Below are positions 8,688 through 16,148 of a stretch of 21,561 nucleotides of DNA, in pieces. The notes beneath the pieces were generated by a model. It was not told the origin of the DNA, did no database searches, and saw only the letters and a list, made by a program, of their open reading frames with translations. Each line of letters begins with the position of its first letter. Within the stretch, counting starts at the first letter, position 1. The DNA is taken from assembly GCA_002482685.1 (NCBI GenBank), contig DLGL01000010.1:18691-40251 (forward strand). Reading direction: 5' to 3'. Position numbers and translations under genes: made by a program. This DNA is from Bacteriovoracaceae bacterium UBA7695. GTDB lineage: Bacteria; Bdellovibrionota; Bacteriovoracia; Bacteriovoracales; Bacteriovoracaceae.

Positions 8688-9118
8688 TAAAATTGAATAA
8701 TGCGGTTTCTTTGTAGATTAATCGCTAGCTCAAGAATTTTTTGTTGAGCTCTGAAACATTCATTTCTATTACCCGTTAAATCTTTTTGAAGGATATCAAA
8801 AGCCTTGAGGGCCATATCCCGAGAAATGAGTGAAAGGGCCCGTCGTTGATTTTTCACATGAACAAGACTCAAGGCGAGACCAAGAATAGCCGGTTGGACT
8901 TGTGAGACAACAGTTTTTAAACATTCATCATCAAGATCCCAAATACTCTCGAATGACAGACAAGACTCAGTCAATTCTTTCGCAAGAGTAGGATTTCTTA
9001 CACGTAGATTTTTAAGCAGTTTCGCTTTGTCAGATGCACCCATCTTCTGCAACAGTTCAATAACTTGCTGTTTGCCGTTGATGAAAATTCCGCCGTTTTC
9101 TGCATTACTCTGACTCAT
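8684..9118 (-). CDS. Small stand-alone FliG-like (middle/C-terminal domain) protein
   Basis: The 144-aa protein matches the pattern of the FliG middle-to-C-terminal armadillo region. A helix pair VIELLQKMGASDKAKLLKNL precedes NPTLAKELTESCLSFESIWD, which parallels the FliG block ending in F-E-D-(x)n-LDD. LDDECLKTVVSQV (77-89) and the SRDMALKAFDILQKDL helix follow, where FliG has NMSxRAAxxLxEDL. It ends with AQQKILELAINLQ, like FliG's AQQEI helix. The FliG N-terminal domain and EHPQR motif are absent. A strong SD (GGAAGGAG, 9131-9124) precedes the start. It is the second gene of a pair with the coiled-coil gene 29 nt upstream. No other flagellar gene is present, so its role may be a motor accessory or a non-flagellar one. 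The assignment rests on my reading of the motif pattern. Confidence 0.6.
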   Translation of the reverse strand: MSQSNAENGGIFINGKQQVIELLQKMGASDKAKLLKNLRVRNPTLAKELTESCLSFESIWDLDDECLKTVVSQVQPAILGLALSLVHVKNQRRALSLISRDMALKAFDILQKDLTGNRNECFRAQQKILELAINLQRNRIIQFY

Positions 9119-9123
9119 CTATT

Positions 9124-9131
9124 CTCCTTCC
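9124..9131 (-). promoter_or_regulatory. Strong ribosome binding site of the FliG-like gene
   Basis: On the minus strand GGAAGGAG ends 5 nt before the ATG at 9118. It is among the best SD matches in the window and supports that start. Confidence 0.7.
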
Positions 9132-9147
9132 TGGATTGTGATGACAA

Positions 9148-9570
9148 TTAAGCTTCTAATTTTGCTTTTTCTTCTTCGAATTTCTGGCGAGCTTTCTCCA
9201 GATACTCTTTATGCTTCAATTCTTGATTGGCAATCTGCTGTTCATTATTAGATTGGGTAGATGATAACTTGTCGGCCTGGGTTGCTTTTAAGTCAGCAAG
9301 TAGTTTTTCGTATCGTGAATTTTCTTCCTGGATCTTTTTGTTCCATGAATTTCTGACTTTTGTCAGCTTCACTTCAGAATCATTTTTTACAGTATTCATC
9401 TGCACTTCATAATCTTTTTTGATCTGATTAACTTCTTTCGAATTTTTTTCCTGAACAGTTTTAATCTCTGTTTCAAGCTTGTCATTCATCCTACGTATTT
9501 CGAATGCTTCTTTCTTATTAACCGCTTCTTTAGCATGGTTCATACGAACAGCTGATGAAATTTCTGACAT
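9148..9570 (-). CDS. Coiled-coil protein of unknown function, first gene of the FliG-like pair
   Basis: I do not recognise a family. From the preferred ATG at 9570 the product is 140 aa, highly charged and almost entirely heptad-type helix (for example KLETEIKTVQEKNSKEV and KARQKFEEEKAKLEA), ending in a Lys/Glu-rich tail. There is no signal peptide or membrane segment, so it is probably cytoplasmic. The frame extends upstream to an ATG at 9606, but that codon lacks an SD. The 9570 ATG has AAAGGAT (9584-9578) 7 nt upstream and yields MSEISSAVRMNH. The FliG-like gene follows after 29 nt, suggesting co-expression and possibly interaction. Coiled-coil partners such as FliH exist in flagellar export, but I cannot claim homology. 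Confidence 0.6.
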   Translation of the reverse strand: MSEISSAVRMNHAKEAVNKKEAFEIRRMNDKLETEIKTVQEKNSKEVNQIKKDYEVQMNTVKNDSEVKLTKVRNSWNKKIQEENSRYEKLLADLKATQADKLSSTQSNNEQQIANQELKHKEYLEKARQKFEEEKAKLEA

Positions 9571-9577
9571 AGACCAA

Positions 9578-9584
9578 ATCCTTT
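9578..9584 (-). promoter_or_regulatory. Ribosome binding site deciding the start of the coiled-coil gene
   Basis: AAAGGAT on the minus strand, 7 nt before the ATG at 9570. The alternative upstream ATG at 9606 has no comparable site. Confidence 0.55.
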
Positions 9585-9620
9585 GATGAAAGCTAATGCC
9601 TTTCATGGCATTATTAGATT

Positions 9621-9650
9621 ATGATACTTAGTTAGATACGTTCCTCACAA
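9621..9650 (-). promoter_or_regulatory. Predicted sigma-70-type promoter for the coiled-coil/FliG-like pair
   Basis: Reading the minus strand, TTGTGA (9650-9645) and TATCAT (9626-9621) are separated by 18 nt. They lie in the 92-nt gap between the divergent thiolase gene and the coiled-coil start at 9570. Consensus is partial, so this is a prediction only. Confidence 0.35.
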
Positions 9651-9662
9651 GGCAGGCAAAAA

Positions 9663-10838
9663 ATGATGGGTCATGGAAGAGTCTTCATAGTTGGTGGTAA
9701 AAGAACTCCATTTGGGAAGTTTGGTGGATCTTTGGGTGGCATCACTCCAGTAGATCTAGCAGTTTATGCAACAAAAGCCCTGCTAGAAGAGACTAAAATT
9801 AACCCTGACACTCTTGATCAGGTAATTTTTGCCAATGTAATTCCCTCAACCCCTGACACATTATATGCCGGCCGGCACCTCGCTTTGAAGTCTGGCCTCA
9901 AACTAACCACCCCTGGAATTGTTATTAATCGTCTATGTGGGTCTGGTATTCAGTCTATTATCGATGCTGCAAGATTAATCCGGGCCAAAGAATGTGAATC
10001 CGTTTTGGTGGCCGGTGCTGAAAACATGACGATGATTCCTCATCTTGTTTACGGCAGCCGCTTCGGGACGAGATACGGTTCTCTGAAAACCCAGGACCTG
10101 CTTTTAGACACTCTTACCGATCAGCTTAATCAAACTCCAATGGGCATTACAGCTGAGAATCTTGCAGAAGAATACAAAGTAACAAAAGATGAATCGGATC
10201 AATACGCCTATGAATCTCATTTGAAAGCCGTAAAAGCCTATGAAGCGAACTTGATACAACCTGAACTGGCTCCAATTAAAAAAGATCGTATTGATTGCAC
10301 TAGAGATGAGCACCTGCGAGATGATGCTTCTTTTGAGCAAATGAAAAAACTCAAACCCACATTTAAAAAAGACGGCACAGTAACGGCCGGATCGGCTTCT
10401 GGTATTGTTGATGGAGCTGCGGCCATGGTCATTGCTTCTGAAGCATATGTTCAAAAATATAACCTCAAGCCTATAGCTGAAATTATCGATGGTCAGGTCG
10501 TGGGCGTTGAGCCAACCAAAATGGGAATTGGCCCGGTTCCTGCCATTGAGCAACTTCTTGCTCGCAATAATAAAACTGTAAAAGATATAGACCTGTTTGA
10601 AATTAACGAAGCATTTGCCCCACAGGTTATTTCCTGCCAGCGCGCTCTGGAAATACCTTTAGAACGTTTGAATATTTGGGGAGGGGCAGTTGCTCTGGGA
10701 CACCCGTTGGGCGCGACAGGAATTAAAATTTCACTTACTCTCGCCCGACAAATGCAGCATCTAAAAAAAGATTGGGGAATCTCTAGCGCCTGTATCGGTG
10801 GCGGTCAGGGGATTGCATTATTAATAAAGAGAGTATGA
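9663..10838 (+). CDS. Thiolase (acetyl-CoA C-acetyltransferase / acyltransferase)
   Basis: This 391-aa protein has normal thiolase length and all catalytic elements. NRLCGSGIQSI (89-99) carries the acyl-accepting Cys92, NEAFAPQ (315-321) and GHPLGATG (346-353) hold the active-site Asn and His347, and CIGGGQGIALLIKR (377-390) carries the second cysteine, Cys377. The start FIVGGKRTPFGKFGGSL is typical. It either condenses two acetyl-CoA to acetoacetyl-CoA or cleaves 3-ketoacyl-CoA. Without neighbouring beta-oxidation or PHB genes the direction is undecided, so I give no gene symbol. Two adjacent ATGs (9663, 9666) could start it. The downstream membrane-protein gene overlaps by 4 nt. Confidence 0.92.
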   Translation: MMGHGRVFIVGGKRTPFGKFGGSLGGITPVDLAVYATKALLEETKINPDTLDQVIFANVIPSTPDTLYAGRHLALKSGLKLTTPGIVINRLCGSGIQSIIDAARLIRAKECESVLVAGAENMTMIPHLVYGSRFGTRYGSLKTQDLLLDTLTDQLNQTPMGITAENLAEEYKVTKDESDQYAYESHLKAVKAYEANLIQPELAPIKKDRIDCTRDEHLRDDASFEQMKKLKPTFKKDGTVTAGSASGIVDGAAAMVIASEAYVQKYNLKPIAEIIDGQVVGVEPTKMGIGPVPAIEQLLARNNKTVKDIDLFEINEAFAPQVISCQRALEIPLERLNIWGGAVALGHPLGATGIKISLTLARQMQHLKKDWGISSACIGGGQGIALLIKRV

Positions 10839-12136
10839 TCTTTTTAAAAAACGATTTCGAACATTTTAAAGTCTGGCTAGACCTGGATATCAATTCGATA
10901 GCCTGGGAAGGCCGATATGCAGAATCTTTTAGTGGGTTCTGGGATTCATTTTTTAAAGATCAAATTGAAGCAAAAGAGCTCGGTGAGAGATTTGACTACG
11001 CCAAAAAAATTGCTAAATCCGGACCTCTGATTTCCTGGCTTACCTGGTTATTTGAAAAATTCATCACGTATTCATTTATTAATAAAGATTTTTCGGTAAG
11101 AGAGATTGCACTTAAATTTGATATCCCTGAAAGATACGTTGCCACAATCTTACGTGACCATCTTATAAAGGTATATCCAGTCTTTGAAGATCTCATAAAT
11201 GAAAAATTCCAGATTAGTAATGTGAGCTCAGAAAACCTTTTTATCACTTTCAAAGATATTGAAATTCTTATGGGAAGCAGTGCCCGTCTAAAAGGAACTT
11301 TTGAAGACGATATTCTGGCACATATGGAGGTTACACTCTATCCTGATTGGCCCAATCTTGTAAAAGAACTCAGAAAAGATATTCTGCTCCTTAAAGTCGA
11401 TTTTGAAAGTCTTCAGAAAAAAACTGTTTTTAAAAAACAGGTTCGTTTTCTCCAAGAAGTTATATTGCTTCTTTTAGTTTTAAGTCTTGTGGTGTTTGCA
11501 TTAAAAAACACCAATAAGTGGTATGAAGACTATCTCGTGAACAAAATAACCCTTTTTGAACCCAACTTCTTTTGGCTAGATAAATCTCTAACTTATCAGG
11601 AACAAGACCTTCTCGCTCGTCAGACAATTGACCTTTCAAATAAAGAGCTTGATGAGTTAGAGAGAATTGAAGCTCAACAGGTTTTTTCAGATGAAAAGAT
11701 TGGCTCACGCTACGACCCGGAGTCAGATGTAGTTGTTCTGGATTCAGTTGAAAATGTTCCGAAAAGTTTTGGTGAAGCCGAAACAGAGCAGTCTCAATAT
11801 GAAGAGAATAAAAAGGGCGGGTACAGGGATAGTTCGTACTCACCGGGAAATAAAAAGGCTTACCGTATTCTTATGTCGTCTGTTGAGCCCGTTGCAATCA
11901 AATCTAAAATCCTTCCTCTTATCAAGCAATACGGAATCGCCCAGGTTGATAATGTTAAACCGGGAACTCAGATTCCAGGGGGACTCTACTTTAATCTCAA
12001 TGTGCCTTCGAAAAATCTTAAAGATTTTATGACCAAAGTATCTACTTTTTCAGAAGCCACTATTTTTGAAAGTCGCTCAGAAGGCGGGGATATAGCTGGA
12101 AAAAATCGCGTTTTTATTTGGGTTAAATCAATCTAG
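10835..12136 (+). CDS. Single-pass membrane protein of unknown function
   Basis: I do not recognise a family for this 433-aa protein. Residues 1-200 are a helical, presumably cytoplasmic region. Within it DFSVREIALKFDIPERYVA (85-103) reads like a helix-turn-helix followed by a second helix. One strong membrane segment lies at about 208-222 (EVILLLLVLSLVVFAL). An acidic, proline-poor linker (about 240-340) leads to a compact C-terminal domain of about 90 residues (KKAYRILMSSVEPVAIKSK to FIWVKSI). Its beta-alpha pattern suggests a small ferredoxin-like fold outside the membrane. This topology is reminiscent of transmembrane signalling proteins, which is inference. The ATG overlaps the thiolase stop (ATGA), so it is co-translated. 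Its stop overlaps that of the convergent exported-protein gene. Confidence 0.7.
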   Translation: MIFLKNDFEHFKVWLDLDINSIAWEGRYAESFSGFWDSFFKDQIEAKELGERFDYAKKIAKSGPLISWLTWLFEKFITYSFINKDFSVREIALKFDIPERYVATILRDHLIKVYPVFEDLINEKFQISNVSSENLFITFKDIEILMGSSARLKGTFEDDILAHMEVTLYPDWPNLVKELRKDILLLKVDFESLQKKTVFKKQVRFLQEVILLLLVLSLVVFALKNTNKWYEDYLVNKITLFEPNFFWLDKSLTYQEQDLLARQTIDLSNKELDELERIEAQQVFSDEKIGSRYDPESDVVVLDSVENVPKSFGEAETEQSQYEENKKGGYRDSSYSPGNKKAYRILMSSVEPVAIKSKILPLIKQYGIAQVDNVKPGTQIPGGLYFNLNVPSKNLKDFMTKVSTFSEATIFESRSEGGDIAGKNRVFIWVKSI

Positions 12137-13950
12137 TCTCTTTTACCTAAGATAGAGTCAATGATTCCTCCACCTACTACTGATGCATCCTCAAGCTTGT
12201 TCCCGTTCTTTTTGTCTTTTAGTCCTGAGAACAGGTTTTCGTTGTAGCTGCCTTTGTTTTGATTCAGAACCGCTTCTTCTTTATTCCAGGCCGTGACGTT
12301 TCGACCTACCTTCTCGCCTGTGGCCTTGTCTTCAAGCTCTAGCTGACTGGTAATTATATTGTTGAACATTACGACTTGAGCAAGTCGGGCCCGTTCTTCT
12401 TTTGTTTCTTTGATGTTATCTGAAATAATCGTCTGTTTATTTTGTTCAGCATTGTAATCAGCTTCATTCATTTGCCGCTTACCAATTTTCAGTCTGAGTG
12501 CTTGAATCTCAGCCACTTTTTTCGCATCAAAAGCGAGTTTAAGTTCTTTAGTCAACTCTGGACCATTACTTAAAAGTTTAGGATCATCTTTAATTTTCTG
12601 AAGAAGTTCGAAGTGAGCATTTTCTTCCAGATATTTTTTTACTTCATCGGGATTGTTGATAATTTTTTCCAGATTTCCTATTTCAAGCTCTCTTTTAAGA
12701 TTCATGGTAATTTCAACATTGTTAATAGCATTATCCAGTGAATCAGTTTTAATGAGAAAATCTTCGCAGCCTGCATCTGTGTGGTCTTTATCACATTTTT
12801 CATGCAGCTTCTCTAGCTCATCATTTTCACTACCAAGCATATCTGCAGAGGTATAACTGGTAAGGCTATCGAGAGACTCTTCTCCGTTCCCACCCTTCCC
12901 ACGTTTGTAATAATCAGGATCAGAAAGCATTGCTATGGCGGCATTTCTATCAGTCTTTTGATACTCCTCGAATTGTCCCGCTACTTTTTGAGAATTTGCA
13001 AGCGCTGTCCGAATGGATTTCAGTTTATCCATAGTTAAACAAGCTGTTGCCCCTTTCGACATTTTGGAGTTAGCAGCTACTTCGATTACAGTATTATTGG
13101 CCGCTTTGCTAATCTCTGCGTTGTTAGGTTTTTTAAATTCACTGCAAAGAATTGAAATAGAACTCTGGCAATAGGCAAAGAATTTTCCTAAACGATCCGG
13201 ATTAAGGGCCGTCCCACTTTTGGACAAACTGCTTGTGAGGGCGGTGTATGTTTTGGACTTATCTGATAAATCTCCATTAGCAAGTTTTAAAAAGGAATCT
13301 TTAACATCACCGGTATCAGTAATATCTGTAATAACTGGCTTAGCGCCTGTCTCTATGGCACTCCATTTTGAATCCCAGTGCGAATAGAAATCAGTTCCTG
13401 TTGAACCTTCCGCCCTGAAGTTTTCAAGACAAAACCTCGAGACCTCGAACAAAGCAGACTTCATCAACTGGTTGACATGCAAATCAATGAATACTTTTTG
13501 ATCAACAATCTTTTGATTTTCCCATTTCAACTTCTCAATGATTTTGCTGTGCTCTTTTTCATCCGGATCCACACCCGTTAACGACTTCGTCATTTTTTTT
13601 GCTAAGTATTCTGTCACGTCATTAATGCTTTTGGTTTTCACCAAACCATAGTTTTCAAGCTGCAATGTTGAGGAAAGTTTTTTAATGGCTTCAGGCCCTT
13701 GTTTTTTTACTTCTAGAGTAAAACAATTTGTTGCCGCATCGAGCTTGATAGATCTTTGTTGAGCATTGTCTGTGGGAAGGATGGGATTTTTATCACGACA
13801 CGCCTTAAACTCCGCTGCACCTGAAAGCATATCTTCAACTTTTGCATCCTGAACCACACTCATAACTTTTTTCGTCACAGCTTGGTTCATTTCATCAATC
13901 GCAAAAGCAAAACTAGGCAGGATAATAAGAGTGAAAATAAGCTTTTTCAT
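12133..13950 (-). CDS. Large exported helical protein of unknown function
   Basis: This 605-aa protein starts with a clear Sec signal peptide (MKKLIFTLIILPSFAFA, cleavage likely after residue 17). The mature part is hydrophilic and mostly helical, with charged stretches such as NIKETKEERARLAQV. I count eight cysteines in the mature chain (for example KACRDK, TNCFTL, SRFCLENF, AYCQSS, EKCDKD), an even number compatible with disulphides in the periplasm or outside. I recognise no domain. The start codon sits in the loop of a perfect 9-bp inverted repeat and lacks an obvious SD (see separate entry). It probably has its own promoter, since 85 nt separate it from the upstream membrane-protein gene. 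Such lineage-specific exported proteins are common in predatory bacteria; any role there is speculation. Confidence 0.75.
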   Translation of the reverse strand: MKKLIFTLIILPSFAFAIDEMNQAVTKKVMSVVQDAKVEDMLSGAAEFKACRDKNPILPTDNAQQRSIKLDAATNCFTLEVKKQGPEAIKKLSSTLQLENYGLVKTKSINDVTEYLAKKMTKSLTGVDPDEKEHSKIIEKLKWENQKIVDQKVFIDLHVNQLMKSALFEVSRFCLENFRAEGSTGTDFYSHWDSKWSAIETGAKPVITDITDTGDVKDSFLKLANGDLSDKSKTYTALTSSLSKSGTALNPDRLGKFFAYCQSSISILCSEFKKPNNAEISKAANNTVIEVAANSKMSKGATACLTMDKLKSIRTALANSQKVAGQFEEYQKTDRNAAIAMLSDPDYYKRGKGGNGEESLDSLTSYTSADMLGSENDELEKLHEKCDKDHTDAGCEDFLIKTDSLDNAINNVEITMNLKRELEIGNLEKIINNPDEVKKYLEENAHFELLQKIKDDPKLLSNGPELTKELKLAFDAKKVAEIQALRLKIGKRQMNEADYNAEQNKQTIISDNIKETKEERARLAQVVMFNNIITSQLELEDKATGEKVGRNVTAWNKEEAVLNQNKGSYNENLFSGLKDKKNGNKLEDASVVGGGIIDSILGKRD

Positions 13951-13961
13951 ATGCTTATTTT
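13934..13961 (-). repeat. Perfect 9-bp inverted repeat enclosing the start codon of the 605-aa exported protein
   Basis: AAAATAAGC (13934-13942) and GCTTATTTT (13953-13961) are exact reverse complements separated by 10 nt that contain the ATG (13950-13948). In the mRNA the start codon would lie in a 10-nt loop. A -10-like TAAAAT lies just upstream of the ATG on the minus strand (about 13962-13957), so a leaderless transcript is also possible. It could instead be an operator. Confidence 0.6.
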
Positions 13962-14035
13962 ATCGGAAGAAAGGCTCTGAAGAATTACAACAGAATCAGG
14001 ACTTTGGGAAAGACAGTAAAATCATAAGCTTAGGA

Positions 14036-14581
14036 CTACATTGCGTCCCGGGACATGCCAAATAAGGCCTTCATTTCGCCCAACAAATGATGGCTCTTCT
14101 TGAGGTAATACCACTGGCGCACAAATCCAATCATCATGGCAGCTATAAAGCCGTAGGCCACACCTGAATGAATGACCTTAGTCACTAGTCCAGTATCGTG
14201 AGCTCCGCCTAGCAAAAATGCGAGTGTACCGAGAACCAACATGAGAATTGTCCACGGAATGGTCTGACGTTTTGAAAGAGTGGATTCGTGAACATACCGG
14301 GCCACTTTCTTTTTGTAAGGATCAAGATCGGTTGGGGCTACATCAAAGAGCTCGCCTAGGTTGGCCTCACTGTTCAGTGCATTCCAGACATTTTCAACTA
14401 GTCGTGAAACACCAATGAAGTAAAACATGACAAAGGCCTGAATAAAAATGGTGAACATGAAAGTAGGGATCGCAAGATGAATATGACCATAGCCTAGACT
14501 AAACCAACCTAGTGCGACTCCAGCCGTTAAAGCTATGCCGCTAACCATGATGATCAATAAAAATCTGAGCAGATAGGCCAT
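14036..14581 (-). CDS. Four-helix integral membrane protein of unknown function
   Basis: The 181-aa protein has four predicted membrane segments (about 4-26, 34-56, 106-124, 134-155). A cytosolic-looking loop of about 45 residues joins helices 2 and 3 (NALNSEANLGELFDVAPTDL onward). Histidines occur near helix ends (GYGHIHLA, GGAHDTG, VIHSGVAYG) and could bind haem or metal, but I do not recognise a family. GGAAG lies 4 nt before the ATG as a short SD. It is divergent from the bc-type respiratory cluster (start 14656, 74 nt between starts), which hints at a respiratory or assembly role; that is inference only. The next gene on its strand begins 85 nt beyond its stop. Confidence 0.65.
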   Translation of the reverse strand: MAYLLRFLLIIMVSGIALTAGVALGWFSLGYGHIHLAIPTFMFTIFIQAFVMFYFIGVSRLVENVWNALNSEANLGELFDVAPTDLDPYKKKVARYVHESTLSKRQTIPWTILMLVLGTLAFLLGGAHDTGLVTKVIHSGVAYGFIAAMMIGFVRQWYYLKKSHHLLGEMKALFGMSRDAM

Positions 14582-14655
14582 AGGACTTCCAATTTAGAAG
14601 GCAATTTGTTAATTTCATCTCAAAATTACCCCCTTTTTTATCATAAGGAAATCAA
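14582..14655. promoter_or_regulatory. Divergent intergenic region between the membrane protein and the respiratory cluster
   Basis: This 74-nt gap must hold promoters for both directions or receive read-through. It is AT-rich with a CCCCC plus T-run (14630-14639), and AAGGA at 14645-14649 is the SD of the HEAT-repeat gene. I found no convincing -35/-10 pair on either strand. Confidence 0.3.
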
Positions 14656-15531
14656 ATGTCCGCAGAAAATGAGGGCTCTCCTTCGCCAACAAAAAAAATC
14701 CTTGAAAGTTCTCCTCTCTCTGGAATTGCTGTTCCTATTGCAATTGTCTTAGTTGGAGCATTTATTATTTTTGGTGTAACCAAGATGCTCTCCTCAGGTA
14801 AAGACCACCGTGACCTTATTGAGGAAATGAATTCAAAAACTTTTGGCAACAGGTGGGTTGCTGCCTATGAACTTTCAAAATTTTTGGCTTCGTCAAAAAT
14901 TCCTAAAGACGATATCCCTTGGGTTATTGAAAATCTTTCCAAAGTTTATTACGAATCTGTAGATGCTCGTACAAGAAATTTTGTTGTGCTTGCAGTAGGG
15001 AGCTTGAAAGATCCACTGGCCTTACCTGTTCTAAACAAGGCTTTGGAAGATCAGGACCCTCAAGTAAAATTTAATGCTGTGGTCTCTCTTGGCAACACAC
15101 CGAAAGGTGCAGTGATTAATTGGGATAAAGTTGAAGCTCTGCTTCAACAAGAAGAAGACCCAGGACTTAAACAAGTAGCATTGTTTGCACTTGCGTCACA
15201 TGAGCACCCAAAAACAGAAGAACTTGCACTTCCGTTATTGAATTCCTCTGAAAAAACTCTGCGGTACGCAGCAGCAACTGTTTTAATTCACTACAAAAAT
15301 CAAAACGCCCTTCCTATCATCCAAGAAATTGCTTCACTCGGTTATGACAACCGAACACCTGGCGAATTGAACGGTGCACAAGTCGAAGGCGTGAAGACCA
15401 ATCTTTTAGAGAATATTGAAAAATCCAGATGGAATGAAGTTGCTGGCATCGTAGAAAAAATGGAGTCCTCTGATGGTAATGTACGGATCCAAACAAAAGC
15501 AAAACTAGTTCTAAAAGTATTGAAAAATTAG
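14656..15531 (+). CDS. Membrane-anchored HEAT-repeat protein at head of the Rieske/cytochrome b cluster
   Basis: The 291-aa protein has one membrane helix (about 24-41, IAVPIAIVLVGAFIIFG) after a short, probably cytoplasmic N-terminus. The rest is alpha-solenoid. HEAT-type repeats are visible in RNFVVLAVGSLKDPLALPVL, VKFNAVVSLGNTPKG, LKQVALFALASHEHPKTEEL and LRYAAATVLIHYKNQNALPI. HEAT repeats usually mediate protein-protein contacts, so an accessory or assembly role for the complex encoded downstream is plausible but inferred. The SD is AAGGA, 6 nt before the ATG. The Rieske gene starts 95 nt after the stop; that gap contains a short inverted repeat and might carry a second promoter. Confidence 0.75.
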   Translation: MSAENEGSPSPTKKILESSPLSGIAVPIAIVLVGAFIIFGVTKMLSSGKDHRDLIEEMNSKTFGNRWVAAYELSKFLASSKIPKDDIPWVIENLSKVYYESVDARTRNFVVLAVGSLKDPLALPVLNKALEDQDPQVKFNAVVSLGNTPKGAVINWDKVEALLQQEEDPGLKQVALFALASHEHPKTEELALPLLNSSEKTLRYAAATVLIHYKNQNALPIIQEIASLGYDNRTPGELNGAQVEGVKTNLLENIEKSRWNEVAGIVEKMESSDGNVRIQTKAKLVLKVLKN

Positions 15532-15539
15532 AAGTTTAC

Positions 15540-15552
15540 ACCCATAATGGGT
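15540..15552. repeat. Short inverted repeat between HEAT-repeat and Rieske genes
   Basis: ACCCAT and ATGGGT are exact reverse complements with a single A between them. There is no T-run after it, so it is not an intrinsic terminator. It could be a regulator site or chance. A weak TATATT (15600-15605) lies further downstream. Confidence 0.3.
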
Positions 15553-15626
15553 ACAAAACCTTAAGCCTTGTTTAGCGTCAAATTTATTTGGTCTAGACAT
15601 ATATTTCTATTTCCGGAGATTCACTC

Positions 15627-16130
15627 ATGAGTGATGAAACAAAAACCAGTCTGAACCGTCGCGAGTTCTTTTCATTTCTCGCCGTTGGTTGGATTACTTT
15701 TGGGGCCGCAACTGCTGGATTCGCAAGTCTGATTTTCAGATTTTTATATCCTAACGTTGTTTTTGAACCAGCTATGGATTTCATTGCTGGATTCCCAGAT
15801 GATTATCCTGAAGGCGTTGATGAACGTTGGAAGAATGGTTTTGGTGTTTGGATTTATAAAAAAGATGGTCGTCTCGTAGCGATGTCTAACATCTGTACTC
15901 ACCTCGGTTGTATCCCAACATGGCTTCCAGCTGAGAGTAAATTCAAGTGTCCATGTCACGGTTCAGGTTACTACCCATCAGGAATTAACTTCGAAGGACC
16001 TGCACCTCGTCCACTTGAGCGTTTTAAAATTTATCGCAATCCTGAAGGCAAAATCATTGTGGATAAAACAAAAGTGTTCCGTTACGAAAAAGGTGAATGG
16101 AATTATGATGGCGCGTTCATTGAAGTTTAA
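15627..16130 (+). CDS. qcrA: Rieske iron-sulphur protein of the quinol:cytochrome c reductase
   Basis: The 167-aa Rieske subunit carries a 2Fe-2S cluster and moves electrons from quinol at the Qo site to the c-type cytochrome. The cluster motifs are CTHLGC (90-95) and CPCHGS (108-113). Cys90, His92, Cys108 and His111 are the ligands, and Cys95/Cys110 form the disulphide. GPAPRPL (124-130) is the family proline loop. The N-terminus NRREFFSFL (10-18) is a twin-arginine motif followed by the membrane anchor (about 17-38), matching Tat-dependent insertion with an uncleaved signal anchor. A GGAG-containing SD (about 15616-15619) precedes the ATG. The cytochrome b gene follows 18 nt downstream. No residue required for cluster binding is missing. 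Confidence 0.95.
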   Translation: MSDETKTSLNRREFFSFLAVGWITFGAATAGFASLIFRFLYPNVVFEPAMDFIAGFPDDYPEGVDERWKNGFGVWIYKKDGRLVAMSNICTHLGCIPTWLPAESKFKCPCHGSGYYPSGINFEGPAPRPLERFKIYRNPEGKIIVDKTKVFRYEKGEWNYDGAFIEV

Positions 16131-16148
16131 TTTTTAGAGGAAATAGAT

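Noticed and set aside
9571..9606. Upstream ATG at 9606 for the coiled-coil gene
   Set aside because: No SD precedes it, and the predicted -10 element for this gene would leave almost no leader. The ATG at 9570 has AAAGGAT 7 nt upstream.
11460..11843. 127-aa minus-strand frame inside the transmembrane-protein gene
   Set aside because: It lies wholly antisense to a gene with a clear membrane helix and coupled start, has no SD support and resembles no family. Treated as a shadow frame.
15540..15552. Inverted repeat ACCCAT-A-ATGGGT read as a terminator
   Set aside because: A one-base loop cannot form a hairpin as drawn and no T-run follows. Kept only as a low-confidence repeat.
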